Assembly (NCBI RefSeq): GCF_002002885.1
Contig: NZ_CP019510.1
Span: 2,542,001-2,606,000, forward strand
DNA length: 64,000 nucleotides
Reading direction: 5' to 3'
DNA from: Janthinobacterium sp. LM6
Lineage (GTDB): Bacteria; Pseudomonadota; Gammaproteobacteria; Burkholderiales; Burkholderiaceae_D
In this document: positions 26,159 through 34,641 of the stretch, one piece after another
Layout: each line of letters opens with the position of its first letter
Position numbering within the stretch: the first letter of the stretch is position 1
Position numbers and translations under genes: made by a program
The notes under the pieces: model-generated
What the model saw: only the letters and a program-made list of their open reading frames with translations
What the model was told of the DNA's origin: nothing
Database searches by the model: none

Positions 26159-27721
26159 TTAGTTTGGCGCCTTGCAGGCGGGCAGGGCTGCCGTGCCACG
26201 TGCGGCATCGGCTGCATTCGCCGGATGGCGCAGGAAGGCGAGGATCAGCAGGGCCGACGCCGTCGTAATGCTGGCCAGCACATACAGCAAGTGGCGGAAG
26301 GCGGCGCCATAGGTTTGCGCCAGTTCGGCGGCGCCGGCCTGCGGCAACAATGCGCCCGCGTGGCGCAGCTCGCCCAGCGCCAGGAAGGGCGCCGCCAGCG
26401 CCGCCTGCTCCGCGCCGATGCCGGCAATGCCGCCCAGCGCCGCGACAGTAAACGTGCCCAGCAGCGCGCTGACGATGGCCAGCGCCAGGCCTTCGCCCGC
26501 CACGCGCGTCGTATTGAAGATGCCGGCCGCCATGCCGGCCCGCTCGACGGGCACGACGCTGATGGCCAGGCCATCCATCAAGCCCCAGGGCAGGCTGATG
26601 CCGCAGCCGATCAGCAGCAGCGGACCCAGCAAGCTGACGGACGGCTGGCCCGGCGCGCACGTCGACAGCCACAGCAGGCCGCCCGCCGCCAGCAGCAGGC
26701 CGCTGGCGCAGATGTGCGCGGCGGCGAGGCGCTGCGCCGCCATGCCGGCCAGGACTGGCAGCACCAGCATGGGCGCCGACAGGGCTATCATCATGCGTCC
26801 CGCCTCCAGCGCGCTGTAGCCTTCGATGCCGATGAAGCGGGCCGGCAACAATACCAGCAGCACGACGAAGGAAAACGCGGGCGCGGCCGCCAGCAGTTGC
26901 ACGCCGGCAAAGGCGGGCAGGCGGAACAGGGATAAATCCAGCATGGGGCGCGCCGCGCGCCGCTCCACGCGGATGAACGCGGCCAGCAGCAAGGCCGCAG
27001 CACCGAATAAACCCAGGCTGGCGGCGCTGTCCCAGCCTTTGTGCGGCGCCTGCAGCAAGCCATAGGTAAACAGGGACAAGGCGCCTGTAAACGTCAGGGC
27101 GCCGGGCCAATCGACGCCTTGCGCTTGCGGGTCGCGCGATTCGCGCATGGCGCGCGCGGCGGCCAGCAGGGCGGCCAGGCCGGCCGCGGCCGTGGCGACA
27201 AAAATGGCGCGCCAGCCCGTGTGCGTGATCAAGGTGCCGGCCAGGAAGGGACCGAAGGCCAGGCCCACGCCGAAGGCCGTGCCGATCAGGCTGAAGGCGC
27301 GCGCGCGGGCGGGGCCGTCGAATTCCTGCGCCAGGGCCGCCAGTCCGCTCGACAGGGCCATGGCGCAGCCCAGGCCCTGGATGGCGCGCAGCACGTCGAG
27401 CAGGGCAATGGACGGCGCCGCCGCCAGGGCCAGCGCGGCGGCGGAAAACACGCCCATGCCCAGCAAGAACACGCGCTTGCGGCCATAGCGGTCGGCCAGC
27501 GCGCCGGCCACCATCAGGCAGCCGCCAAAACTGAGCATGAAGGCATTCGTGATCCACGCCAGCGCCAGCGGCGAGCCGTGCAGCTCGGCGGCGATGGCGG
27601 GAATGGCGATGGCCGGCCCCGTAAAACTGAGCGGCATGCATAGCGCGGCCAGGCAGACGGCCGCCAGCACGAAGGCGCGCCGGGCCGGGGAGGCCGGCTT
27701 CATACGGTGATTGGTATCCAT
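26159..27721 (-). CDS. MFS transporter, DHA2 (14-span) drug-efflux type
   Basis: A 520-residue membrane protein with about 14 predicted spans. The DHA2 features are visible: WITNAFMLSFGGCLMVAGALADRYGRKR (motif A with G-x-L-x-D-R-x-G-R-K-R, about 56-85), LRAIQGLGCAMALSSG (motif B) and GVGLAFGPFLAGTL (motif C of antiporters). It would export drugs or other small molecules by proton antiport. It is divergent from a LysR-type gene with a short dyad between them, so that regulator is the likely controller. The substrate is unknown. Confidence 0.9.
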   Translation of the reverse strand: MDTNHRMKPASPARRAFVLAAVCLAALCMPLSFTGPAIAIPAIAAELHGSPLALAWITNAFMLSFGGCLMVAGALADRYGRKRVFLLGMGVFSAAALALAAAPSIALLDVLRAIQGLGCAMALSSGLAALAQEFDGPARARAFSLIGTAFGVGLAFGPFLAGTLITHTGWRAIFVATAAAGLAALLAAARAMRESRDPQAQGVDWPGALTFTGALSLFTYGLLQAPHKGWDSAASLGLFGAAALLLAAFIRVERRAARPMLDLSLFRLPAFAGVQLLAAAPAFSFVVLLVLLPARFIGIEGYSALEAGRMMIALSAPMLVLPVLAGMAAQRLAAAHICASGLLLAAGGLLWLSTCAPGQPSVSLLGPLLLIGCGISLPWGLMDGLAISVVPVERAGMAAGIFNTTRVAGEGLALAIVSALLGTFTVAALGGIAGIGAEQAALAAPFLALGELRHAGALLPQAGAAELAQTYGAAFRHLLYVLASITTASALLILAFLRHPANAADAARGTAALPACKAPN

Positions 27722-27777
27722 GGGAATGATTCCAGAAAGAGGGAATCCGATGATAATATGGACGTAATCAATGAAAA

Positions 27778-27795
27778 AGTGGTTGAAAATCCACT
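27778..27795. promoter_or_regulatory. Dyad in MFS-LysR divergent promoter region
   Basis: AGTGG-N8-CCACT (27778-27782 and 27791-27795) lies in the 115-base AT-rich gap between the divergent MFS and LysR genes. Spacing and size fit an interrupted LysR-type recognition dyad; assignment is inferred from position only. Confidence 0.35.
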
Positions 27796-27836
27796 CATAA
27801 CGGACAAATATTCCCTAATAAACATGGCGAGATGAC

Positions 27837-28763
27837 ATGGATAATCTGAACGGCATTGCCGCCTTCGTGCGCGCGGCGGAAACGTCCAGTTATGTGGCGG
27901 CGGGGCGGCTGCTCGGGGTGTCGGCCTCGGCCGTGGGCAAGAGCGTGGCGCGGCTGGAAGAAAAGCTGGGCGTGCGCCTGCTCAACCGCAGCACGCGGCG
28001 CATCAGCCTGAGCAACGAGGGGGCGCTGTTTTACGAACGCTGCCAGCGCATCCTGGCCGACCTCGGTGATGCCGAGGCGGAACTGTCGCACCTGGCCGAG
28101 GCGCCGCGCGGCAAGCTCAAGGTCAGCCTGCCCGTGATCGGCTACCGCATCATCCTGCCCCTGCTGGCCGACTTTACGCGCCAGTATCCGGAAATCGAGC
28201 TCGACCTCGATTTCAACGACCGCCTGGTCGACGTGGTAGCCGAAGGCGTCGACGTGGCCGTGCGCAGCGGCACCTTGACGGATTCGCGGCTGATGGCGCG
28301 CGAGCTGGGGCCGTTTGCCTTCGCCATCGTGGGCTCGCCCGCGTATTTCGCCCGCCATGGCGTGCCGGCCACGCCGCGCGCGCTGGAAGGGCACGCTTGC
28401 GTGCGCTATAAATTCCCCACCACAGGGAAACTGCAGGAATGGGCGCTGCAGCGCGCCGGGGGCGACAGCGGCGGCGAGTTGCGCTTGCCGACCGCCTTGA
28501 CCTGCAACAATATTGAAGCGCTGATCGGCGCCGCCGCGCAGGGCGTGGGCCTCGCCTATTTACCTGACTTTATCGTGCGCGACGCTATTGCGCGCGGCGA
28601 ATTGCAAGCCGTGCTGGCCGGCTACTTGCTGCACTCGAGCAAGTTCTGGGTGCTGTGGCCGTCAAGCCGCCACCTGTCGCCCAAAATCCGCGTCTTTGTT
28701 GACCATTTGTGTACCCACCTGCATTTTTCCGCGCCCCCTGCCGACCCTGCATCCTCCCCTTGA
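27837..28763 (+). CDS. LysR-family transcriptional regulator
   Basis: A 308-residue regulator. The N-terminal winged HTH (about 1-60: NLNGIAAFVRAAETSSYVAAGRLLGVSASAVGKSVARLEEKL) belongs to the group close to DmlR/AaeR-like regulators, where SASAVGKSVARLE is common. The effector domain covers about 90-300. It is divergent from the MFS exporter gene and probably regulates it. The start ATG is taken because it gives the standard first residues of the family. Confidence 0.92.
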   Translation: MDNLNGIAAFVRAAETSSYVAAGRLLGVSASAVGKSVARLEEKLGVRLLNRSTRRISLSNEGALFYERCQRILADLGDAEAELSHLAEAPRGKLKVSLPVIGYRIILPLLADFTRQYPEIELDLDFNDRLVDVVAEGVDVAVRSGTLTDSRLMARELGPFAFAIVGSPAYFARHGVPATPRALEGHACVRYKFPTTGKLQEWALQRAGGDSGGELRLPTALTCNNIEALIGAAAQGVGLAYLPDFIVRDAIARGELQAVLAGYLLHSSKFWVLWPSSRHLSPKIRVFVDHLCTHLHFSAPPADPASSP

Positions 28764-29076
28764 TGCCCCTGGCCGCCGCGCCGGCGGCTGGTTGGGGAAT
28801 ATTCCTACCCCAAAGAGATTATTCCTAACGCTGCCGAATTTATATTTGCTGCACCGCATCAGGCAATGCCGCACGGCATCAACTTATATCCTTCCTGAAT
28901 ACCGGTCATTCGTTATGGAAATTGCCATAAGGAATTTATTTATGTTAATTTCATATCTGTTTCTGCAACATTGCATCGGCTGGTCGCTTGCGGGAACATG
29001 TGCAGGATTAGGCGCCATAAGCGTGTAGTAACCAACAATTAAGGGATGGTAACCCCGTTCCGTTCAGGGAGTGTGC
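28764..29076. other. Gene-free gap before the patatin-like gene
   Basis: Downstream of the LysR gene lies a short GC hairpin (GCCGCC/GGCGGC at 28772-28788) without a clear T-tract, then a markedly AT-rich stretch (about 28800-28960) likely holding the promoter of the patatin-like gene. A 37-codon frame at 28915-29028 has no ribosome site and is not called. Confidence 0.5.
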
Positions 29077-30198
29077 ATGAAGACAGTCACTACGACACCG
29101 CCGGATCCGGCGCCAGCCGCGCCAGCGAAACCGGCCCGTAAAACGGGTTTGCTGCTTGGTGGCGGCGCACCAAATTCTACCCTGATCGCCGGCGCGCTGG
29201 CCGCTTTCCTCGATGAGGGCATCGAGTTCGACGTCATTTCCGCCTCGGGCGCCGGTGTGTTGATGGGCTTGCTTTACACGACGCCGCACGAGGCGACGCC
29301 GCGCCAGGCCTTGCAAAGCTGGGCCGACACGGGCGTGGCCGACAGCATCTACAAGATGATCCCGATCAACTACAAGGTGTTCCAGAAGCCGGGCATGCAC
29401 GCGAGCACTTTCCGCGACGCCTTCCAGCCGCCGGCCAACAATCCTTTTTTTCAGGCGTTCCAGCAAACGTTTGCGGGCGTGCCCACGGCCTGGTCGGACT
29501 GGGGCAAGCTGATGGTGTCGTCGCTGTCGCCGTCGGACCTGTCGGCGAAAAGCCTGGGCCTATGCGCGCACTTGCCCTTCCTGGAAAAGGCCGTGGATTT
29601 CTCGGGCGTGGCCCGCATGCGCCCCGATTTCTACATCAATGCCTACAACCTCAGCGAACACCGCATGCAAATCTGGGGCAAGCACGAAATCGAAGCCATC
29701 CACGTGCGCGCCGCGTTGTCGTTTCCCTTCCTGTATGCGCCCACCACCATCGCGGGCGACGATTACATCGAAGGCGCGGCGCTCGACACGCTCAATTTCG
29801 ACCCGTTTATCGAAGGCAAGGGCGAGCACCATGACGCCGATACCCTGGTCATCCTCGATATCCTCGGCGACGAGCGCTTGCTGCGCAAGCCGCGCAACCT
29901 GTACGACGCCTGGGTGCGCTCCATCATCACGCCGCTGGTGAAAATTTCCAAGAGCGAGCTGCGCCTGTTCGAACTCGAGCACAACACGGATGCGCGCACG
30001 GGCCAGCCCAAGCGGCGCTTGCTCAAGCTCGACCTGATGGGCGGCATCCCGGAGCAGCACTGGCCCGACACCCTGGACTGGTCCAGCTCGAACATGCAGC
30101 TGCTGTTCGATGTGGGCCACAAGGCGGGCCTGGCGTTTTGCCGCCAGCATGGCGACTTGCTGCGCCGCACGCCTGACGCTTCCCCGCTGGCGGCCTAG
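29077..30198 (+). CDS. Patatin-like phospholipase family protein with altered active-site motifs
   Basis: A 373-residue protein of the patatin fold. A glycine-rich loop, LLLGGGAPNSTLIAGAL (about 26-42), matches the oxyanion-hole region. The expected nucleophile elbow GxSxG reads SASGAG, and the expected DG(A/G) of the Ser-Asp dyad reads YIEGAAL, with Glu in place of Asp. So the fold is recognisable but lipase activity is doubtful. The N-terminus is Pro/Ala-rich and there is no signal peptide. ATG 29077 is preferred over GTG 29071 because AGGGAG ends about six bases before it. A terminator separates it from the chemoreceptor gene. Confidence 0.78.
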   Translation: MKTVTTTPPDPAPAAPAKPARKTGLLLGGGAPNSTLIAGALAAFLDEGIEFDVISASGAGVLMGLLYTTPHEATPRQALQSWADTGVADSIYKMIPINYKVFQKPGMHASTFRDAFQPPANNPFFQAFQQTFAGVPTAWSDWGKLMVSSLSPSDLSAKSLGLCAHLPFLEKAVDFSGVARMRPDFYINAYNLSEHRMQIWGKHEIEAIHVRAALSFPFLYAPTTIAGDDYIEGAALDTLNFDPFIEGKGEHHDADTLVILDILGDERLLRKPRNLYDAWVRSIITPLVKISKSELRLFELEHNTDARTGQPKRRLLKLDLMGGIPEQHWPDTLDWSSSNMQLLFDVGHKAGLAFCRQHGDLLRRTPDASPLAA

Positions 30199-30238
30199 CC
30201 ACCGATCCCCGGCCACCCGATCGGCAGCTATTTATCCT

Positions 30239-30265
30239 GCCTGGCCTTGCCAGGCCACTCTTTTT
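30239..30265 (+). terminator. Intrinsic terminator after patatin-like gene
   Basis: GCCTGGC (30239-30245), a 3-base loop and GCCAGGC (30249-30255) form a 7-bp stem, followed after five bases by TTTTT (30261-30265). It lies 40 bases past the patatin stop and just before the chemoreceptor ribosome site. Confidence 0.65.
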
Positions 30266-30278
30266 ACTGTGAAACACC

Positions 30279-31919
30279 ATGAATATCACCAAGCAATTAA
30301 TTCTGACTCTCACCATCGCCTTGCTGGCCCTGCTATTGCTGGGGGCCGGCGGCGCCATCCAGCTGCAGCGCGCCCAGGAGCGTTTTGACACGGTGCAAAA
30401 CCGCATCATCCCCAGCATCCAGGGCTTGAATGCGGCCAAGGGTTTCCTGGCCGATTCGCGCCTGGCCGGCTACCGCCTGTCCGTGTTCTCGAATTTGGCC
30501 GACAAGACGGCGCTGGACAAGGCCGTGGCCGATGCCAACACGAATTTCGACAAGGTCATCGCCACTTACCGCGCCGAGCGCCTGTACGACGCGACGGACA
30601 GCAAGATGCTCGACGCCGACCAGGCCGCCATGGAAGCCTACCGCCGCGCGCTGGTGCCATTCTTTGCCGCCGCCTACGCGGGCGACATGGATGGCGTGCG
30701 CGCCACCTTGCTGGCCGGCACGCCGCTGGCCATCACGGCCGCGGCCGCCAAGAAAAGCATGGATGACCATATCGCCTACAACAACAAGCTGGTCGACGAT
30801 GTCAAAGCGGAAAGCCTGGCCGCCTACGACACGGCGTTCAACACCATGCTGGCCGTGCTGGGCGTGGCCGTGCTGCTGACGGGTGCGCTGGCCTGGCATA
30901 TCTACCGCACCATCAGCGGCGGCCTGGGCGATATCGAACACACGCTGGAGCGTGTCAGCGCTTCGCTGGACCTGTCCGCCGCCATGCCCGTCGAGCGCAT
31001 GGATGAAGTGGGCCGCACGGCCACTGCCTTCAACAAATTCCTCGAGCGCATCGTCGGCGTGATCGCCACCGTGCGCACCTCGGCCGATACGGTCAGCGTG
31101 GCGGCCGCGCAGATTTCCGCCGGCAATGCGGACTTGTCCGTGCGCACGGAGCAGCAAGCGTCTTCCCTGGAAGAAACTGCGTCCAGCCTGGAGGAGCTGA
31201 CCTCGGCCGTGCGCCAGAATACGGACAATGCGCGCCAGGCGAACTCGCTGGCCGTGTCCGCCTCGGACGTGGCCCGCAAGGGCGGCGCCGTGGTGGCGCA
31301 AGTGGTGGGCACGATGGGTTCGATCAATGAATCGGCGAAGAAGATCGCCGACATTATCGGCGTGATCGACGGCATTGCCTTCCAAACCAATATTTTGGCG
31401 CTGAATGCGGCCGTCGAAGCGGCCCGCGCGGGCGAACAGGGCCGCGGCTTCGCCGTGGTGGCCACCGAAGTGCGCAACCTGGCGCAGCGCTCGGCGGCTG
31501 CCGCCAAGGAAATCAAGGGCTTGATCGAGGATTCCGTCGACAAGGTCAACACGGGCAGCGCGCTGGTCGACCAGGCGGGCGCGACGATGGAAGAAATCGT
31601 CGCCAGCATCCGTCGCGTGACGGACATCATGGGCGATATCGCCAACGCCAGCCACGAGCAAAGCGCCGGCATCGAGCAAGTGAACCAGGCCATTTCGCAA
31701 ATGGACCAGGTGACCCAGCAGAACGCGGCCCTGGTGGAAGAGGCTGCTGCCGCCGCGTCCTCGCTGCAAGACCGCGCCGTCGAGCTGGTCGACGTGGTAG
31801 CCGTGTTCCGCCTGCGCGGCGACGCCCAGGCAAAACCGCTGAAAGTGGCAGGCGGCTTGCCGGCCCCGGCAACGGCCAGCCGGCGCCTGGCGCTGCCCGG
31901 CCGCAGTGCCCGCGCTTAA
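30279..31919 (+). CDS. Methyl-accepting chemotaxis protein
   Basis: A 546-residue transmembrane chemoreceptor. The first span lies at about 7-28, followed by a four-helix-bundle type periplasmic domain (about 30-185), a second span (about 190-210), a HAMP domain (about 211-265) and the methyl-accepting signalling domain. The hairpin tip is IDGIAFQTNILALNAAVEAARAGEQGRGFAVV in the family and here matches throughout. The C-terminus (LALPGRSARA) lacks the NWETF-type pentapeptide that tethers CheR/CheB, so adaptation may depend on other receptors. The ligand is unknown. It stands alone behind a terminator. Confidence 0.93.
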   Translation: MNITKQLILTLTIALLALLLLGAGGAIQLQRAQERFDTVQNRIIPSIQGLNAAKGFLADSRLAGYRLSVFSNLADKTALDKAVADANTNFDKVIATYRAERLYDATDSKMLDADQAAMEAYRRALVPFFAAAYAGDMDGVRATLLAGTPLAITAAAAKKSMDDHIAYNNKLVDDVKAESLAAYDTAFNTMLAVLGVAVLLTGALAWHIYRTISGGLGDIEHTLERVSASLDLSAAMPVERMDEVGRTATAFNKFLERIVGVIATVRTSADTVSVAAAQISAGNADLSVRTEQQASSLEETASSLEELTSAVRQNTDNARQANSLAVSASDVARKGGAVVAQVVGTMGSINESAKKIADIIGVIDGIAFQTNILALNAAVEAARAGEQGRGFAVVATEVRNLAQRSAAAAKEIKGLIEDSVDKVNTGSALVDQAGATMEEIVASIRRVTDIMGDIANASHEQSAGIEQVNQAISQMDQVTQQNAALVEEAAAAASSLQDRAVELVDVVAVFRLRGDAQAKPLKVAGGLPAPATASRRLALPGRSARA

Positions 31920-31931
31920 ACTTTGTGACTG

Positions 31932-31950
31932 CCCCGGTACGCCGGGGTTG
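31932..31950 (+). terminator. Probable terminator of the chemoreceptor gene
   Basis: CCCCGG-TACG-CCGGGG (31932-31947) is a perfect GC stem with a stable tetraloop 12 bases after the stop, followed by the weak T-rich TTG. The tail is short, so efficiency is uncertain. Confidence 0.5.
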
Positions 31951-32094
31951 TGCGGCGCAACTGTCCGGTGCGCGAGCGTGGACGTGCTGCGCCTGTGGCG
32001 AGGGTCGTCAAGTTGCCCGGGCGGGCAGGGCGGAATGAGGGGGGCACCCGGCTCTTCGCCAGTCTGGGTGCCTGTCTCATTTTCGGGCGCGTGA

Positions 32095-32118
32095 GTCCGC
32101 TTTCGCCCCGAAGCAGAC
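32095..32118. repeat. Short inverted repeat at edge of low-GC island
   Basis: GTCCGCTTTCGC followed by CCCGAAGCAGAC forms an imperfect hairpin 38 bases past the 3' end of the minus-strand gene at 32157. The GTCCGCTT core recurs at 32621-32628 inside another intergenic stretch of the same patch. It may be a transcript-end structure. Confidence 0.45.
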
Positions 32119-32156
32119 ATAGATCTGACGCATTCGACATATGCCGCCGCAGCAGA

Positions 32157-32579
32157 TTAAGCGTCGTGATAAACAACGCCGTATGTGTCGAACATAGCTC
32201 CAGCTAGCTCGACCATGCTTAAGCCGCTGCGCTCCCAAAAAAACAGAAAGTACTCCAACTTGTCGTAAGGTGCTTCAGCGTCCATGCCGTGCAGCGCACA
32301 AATCGTGGTTCTGATACGCAACACCTCAGGGTCATCCGACATATCGCGTCCTCGGATGGTCTCCCAAAGCCTCACCCGGACAGCTAAGGCCTCGCTATCC
32401 GTTGCCGCGCCCTCAAGATATCGTTTAGCAACCAAAACAGAAGACTGCGCGGTAACGGGTAGACATTCGATCACCCGAGCCAGGGCGTTAACCATAAAGC
32501 GTTGAGCATCACCGTGCTCTACCGGATCATCCAGATCAACGGTGGATGAAATAACATCAAAAGGATCACGGTGAGACAT
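32157..32579 (-). CDS. Uncharacterised 140-residue protein
   Basis: I do not recognise this protein. It is acidic, probably all-helical and soluble; it has no signal peptide, and the C-terminal half is rich in aromatics (YDKLEYFLFFWERSGLSM). Its codon use has more A/T at third positions than flanking genes, pointing to acquired DNA. The ATG at 32579 has only a weak ribosome site (CAGAAAG). With the next three minus-strand genes it forms a cluster of small orphans; toxin-immunity proteins often look like this, but nothing here proves it. Confidence 0.6.
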   Translation of the reverse strand: MSHRDPFDVISSTVDLDDPVEHGDAQRFMVNALARVIECLPVTAQSSVLVAKRYLEGAATDSEALAVRVRLWETIRGRDMSDDPEVLRIRTTICALHGMDAEAPYDKLEYFLFFWERSGLSMVELAGAMFDTYGVVYHDA

Positions 32580-32701
32580 GCTGACTTTCTGAGTAAAGCT
32601 TAATTGGTCAATTGCCGACTGTCCGCTTCTGGCCGGTTGCAGTCGTCGGCAGGTTCAGCCCCAAAACGGACATCTGAACGCAGGCTTGACGATATTGAAT
32701 T

Positions 32702-32959
32702 CTACCCAAGGTCGAGATCTTCGTTCGCCACATCAAATGCAAGGAGCATCTCCACGCCCTCCTGATCGTCGCAGTCAATCAATAGCTCGCCGGAATCGAG
32801 TATGTCGGTGATTGGAACCGTCATGCCGAATGTGCCGCTCAATCCAATCTGAAGCGACATCCCTGGGGAAGCAGTTCCCGACGATAATGAGCCTCGAACA
32901 ATTGCTAATCGGCCGTTGCCATAATCTTCGATCGAGGTGCAATGAAAATTTGTTCTCAC
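32702..32959 (-). CDS. Uncharacterised 85-residue protein
   Basis: A small acidic protein I do not recognise. Alternating hydrophobic residues and Gly/Ser turns (GRLAIVRGSLSSGTASPGMSLQIGL) suggest a small beta-barrel, loosely like domain 2 of translation GTPases; this is a weak resemblance. The start is a GTG at 32959 preceded by AGGCTG. It lies in the low-GC patch between two other orphan genes on the same strand. Confidence 0.5.
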   Translation of the reverse strand: MRTNFHCTSIEDYGNGRLAIVRGSLSSGTASPGMSLQIGLSGTFGMTVPITDILDSGELLIDCDDQEGVEMLLAFDVANEDLDLG

Positions 32960-33108
32960 GAGCAGCCTAATATAAATGATCAGCGGCGCAGCTAAGCTCG
33001 GCTGAAGGAAGAGTTAAAAGCGCGACCGCTGCTCCTGGCCGTCTGCCGTCACCAGCAGTTTTCGCCCCACTGCCGATGTTCAGTCCAAACCTGCGGGTGC
33101 TCGCGTGC

Positions 33109-33276
33109 TTAGGTTTTTTCGGGCTTTGCGATGAGAAGCCAGGGGATGGCAAACGGGCCTGTCAGAGCGACTATCATGTCCCTGACCGCAGTTTTTTTCA
33201 GAAGGCGTCGTTTGGCAATCAGGTGGCAAGCCACTGCCGAAAGCAGCCAGATCAAAGCGGGGATGTATGCCGTCAC
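33109..33276 (-). CDS. Small two-span membrane protein (55 residues)
   Basis: A frame too short for usual cut-offs but convincing. The GTG start at 33276 has a GGAG ribosome site (33286-33283) at good spacing. The protein has two hydrophobic helices: YIPALIWLLSAVACHLIA (about 4-21), then a basic loop KRRLLKKTAVRD, then MIVALTGPFAIPWLLIA (about 34-50), ending in KPEKT. The basic loop predicts both ends outside and the loop inside. The GPFAIP-LL-A-KP end resembles common small membrane proteins of unknown function in proteobacteria. It fills what would otherwise be a 430-base gap in the low-GC patch. Confidence 0.62.
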   Translation of the reverse strand: MTAYIPALIWLLSAVACHLIAKRRLLKKTAVRDMIVALTGPFAIPWLLIAKPEKT

Positions 33277-33390
33277 TGTGAACTCCGATAGTAGTTGCGT
33301 TGAATGTGAACGATGATAGCAGGCTCATCTTAGCGGTGCAATTCGGGACCGGACTCGTCCTGGCTGTTGGCTCCTGGCCGGACCGGGTTC

Positions 33391-33810
33391 TTAATCAAAG
33401 ACAATTCGCTGCCTCACCTCGAATGCATTCTCATGGCAATAAAATACGATAAGAGGCGTGTTGTTCGAATGGATCATCGCGTCGTCACGCGAAGGGACAA
33501 AAATATCCGACCAATTCTCGACCAGGAACACACTGCTGCATACCAAGCATTCGTCTTCTCCAAACACAACTACGACCTGCTGACTTCCCGGCATACGGGC
33601 ACGTAACCACCTGGTCGCGCTGGCCACATCATTGCCGAATGCGAACCGCTCGATGGAGCCAACGGTGTTAACGTCCAGGCCGGGATGCGTCTTCGAATCA
33701 TGAAGGCGCACTACATCATAGGCACGGCGAGCACCCTCGGCATCAAGCCAGACGATATCCGCAGTGTGATGCTTTAGCTCTTCAACCCTCCAGTGTGTTG
33801 CCTTCATCAT
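33391..33810 (-). CDS. Uncharacterised 139-residue protein
   Basis: I do not recognise this protein. It is soluble, mixed alpha/beta, with many His and acidic residues and a possible Rossmann-like strand (QQVVVVFGEDECLVC). It starts with two Met codons at 33810 and 33807, the second better spaced from a weak TTGAGAA. Third-position composition is less GC-rich than in neighbours, as for the other genes of this patch. It is the first of four small minus-strand genes (33810 down to 32157) that may travel together. Confidence 0.55.
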   Translation of the reverse strand: MMKATHWRVEELKHHTADIVWLDAEGARRAYDVVRLHDSKTHPGLDVNTVGSIERFAFGNDVASATRWLRARMPGSQQVVVVFGEDECLVCSSVFLVENWSDIFVPSRDDAMIHSNNTPLIVFYCHENAFEVRQRIVFD

Positions 33811-34024
33811 TTCTCAACGTCCAAGGTGCTCACGGTCAGCGTTTTTAGGATAGCATCGTGCCCAGGTGTGACATGCTTGCCTGGTTGTGCCTTGTCAAGC
33901 GCGCCAACTCACTGGCTTACCGCTCAAGCCTGGCTCCAAACAAGGCTGTCGTTATGGCCCGGCTCTGTCTGCGGCAAGTACAGCCAGAATTTAATTATAT
34001 TGCTATGAATAGGGAGAGTCCCCA

Positions 34025-34492
34025 TTGACGCAAATCGAAGAAAGCATCCACATTGCCGTCACGCCCACGGTCATCGATCAAATCTGGAGCGAGGTCGACC
34101 GATGGCACCTGTGGGATCCGGATACAAAGCAAGCCGGGCTCAATGGGCCATTCGCTGTTGGAACACAGGGCAGGATAGTCCCGAATAAAGGGATGGGTAT
34201 TGCGATGCTGGTCACGGAGCGCACGGCCGGCCGCTCGTTCACCGTCGAGGGCCACATCCCCCTGTTCCGCATCCACTTCGAGCACACGGTTGCCGCCGTC
34301 AATGGCGGATCGGCAGTCGTTCACCGCGTGTGGTTTACAGGAGCGCTTGCCTTTCTGTTCGGGCCAGGCGTTGCCAGGCAAGTCAGGGACGGGCTTCCCA
34401 GGACGATGCTTGCGCTGAAGGCCTATGCCGAGAAACGCAACGAAACCCTCCATGATGGCGAGGCGGGCAGGGCGAAGGCGACCACTGCCTGA
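34025..34492 (+). CDS. SRPBCC-family (polyketide cyclase/START-like) protein
   Basis: A 155-residue protein with the SRPBCC ligand-pocket pattern: an opening strand ESIHIAVTPTVIDQIWSEVDRWHLWDPD (the family's 'I-x-Ap-x-vW-x-v-xDv-x-W-x-W') and a central RIVPNKG-M strand. Function is probably binding of a small hydrophobic ligand. The likely start is TTG at 34025, seven bases after AGGGAGAG; an ATG at 34005 is out of frame and stops at once. It stands alone between the orphan patch and the creatininase pseudogene. Confidence 0.75.
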   Translation: MTQIEESIHIAVTPTVIDQIWSEVDRWHLWDPDTKQAGLNGPFAVGTQGRIVPNKGMGIAMLVTERTAGRSFTVEGHIPLFRIHFEHTVAAVNGGSAVVHRVWFTGALAFLFGPGVARQVRDGLPRTMLALKAYAEKRNETLHDGEAGRAKATTA

Positions 34493-34641
34493 CAGATAGT
34501 TTCTCTTGGTCAATTCCTTGCAAAGCACCGCGTCAAATTAACGTGCCCTTCCCGTCATGATGGAATACAATTCCTGCGTGGCAGCCAGCTTGCCTGGCAA
34601 GGCCGGGCACGGCGCCTTTGACCTCGGAAAGATGTTGGCTT

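Larger units (their letters stand above)
32623..33380 (+). repeat. Three spaced copies of a GCTYCTGGCC-type intergenic motif
   Basis: GCTTCTGGCCGG at 32625-32636, GCTCCTGGCCGT at 33031-33042 and GCTCCTGGCCGG at 33370-33381 all point the same way. Each lies in the gap next to one of the small minus-strand genes of this patch. The flanks (GACTGTCC, GCGACCGCT, GGACTCG) are looser. They may be degraded copies of one element that separates the genes. Confidence 0.45.

Noticed and set aside
24568..26268. A 566-codon plus-strand frame opposite lamB
   Set aside because: It is an antisense shadow; the opposite frame has a signal peptide and porin C-terminus.
28915..29028. A 37-codon frame with a hydrophobic stretch in the gap before the patatin gene
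   Set aside because: No ribosome site precedes the ATG, and the gap looks like an AT-rich promoter region.
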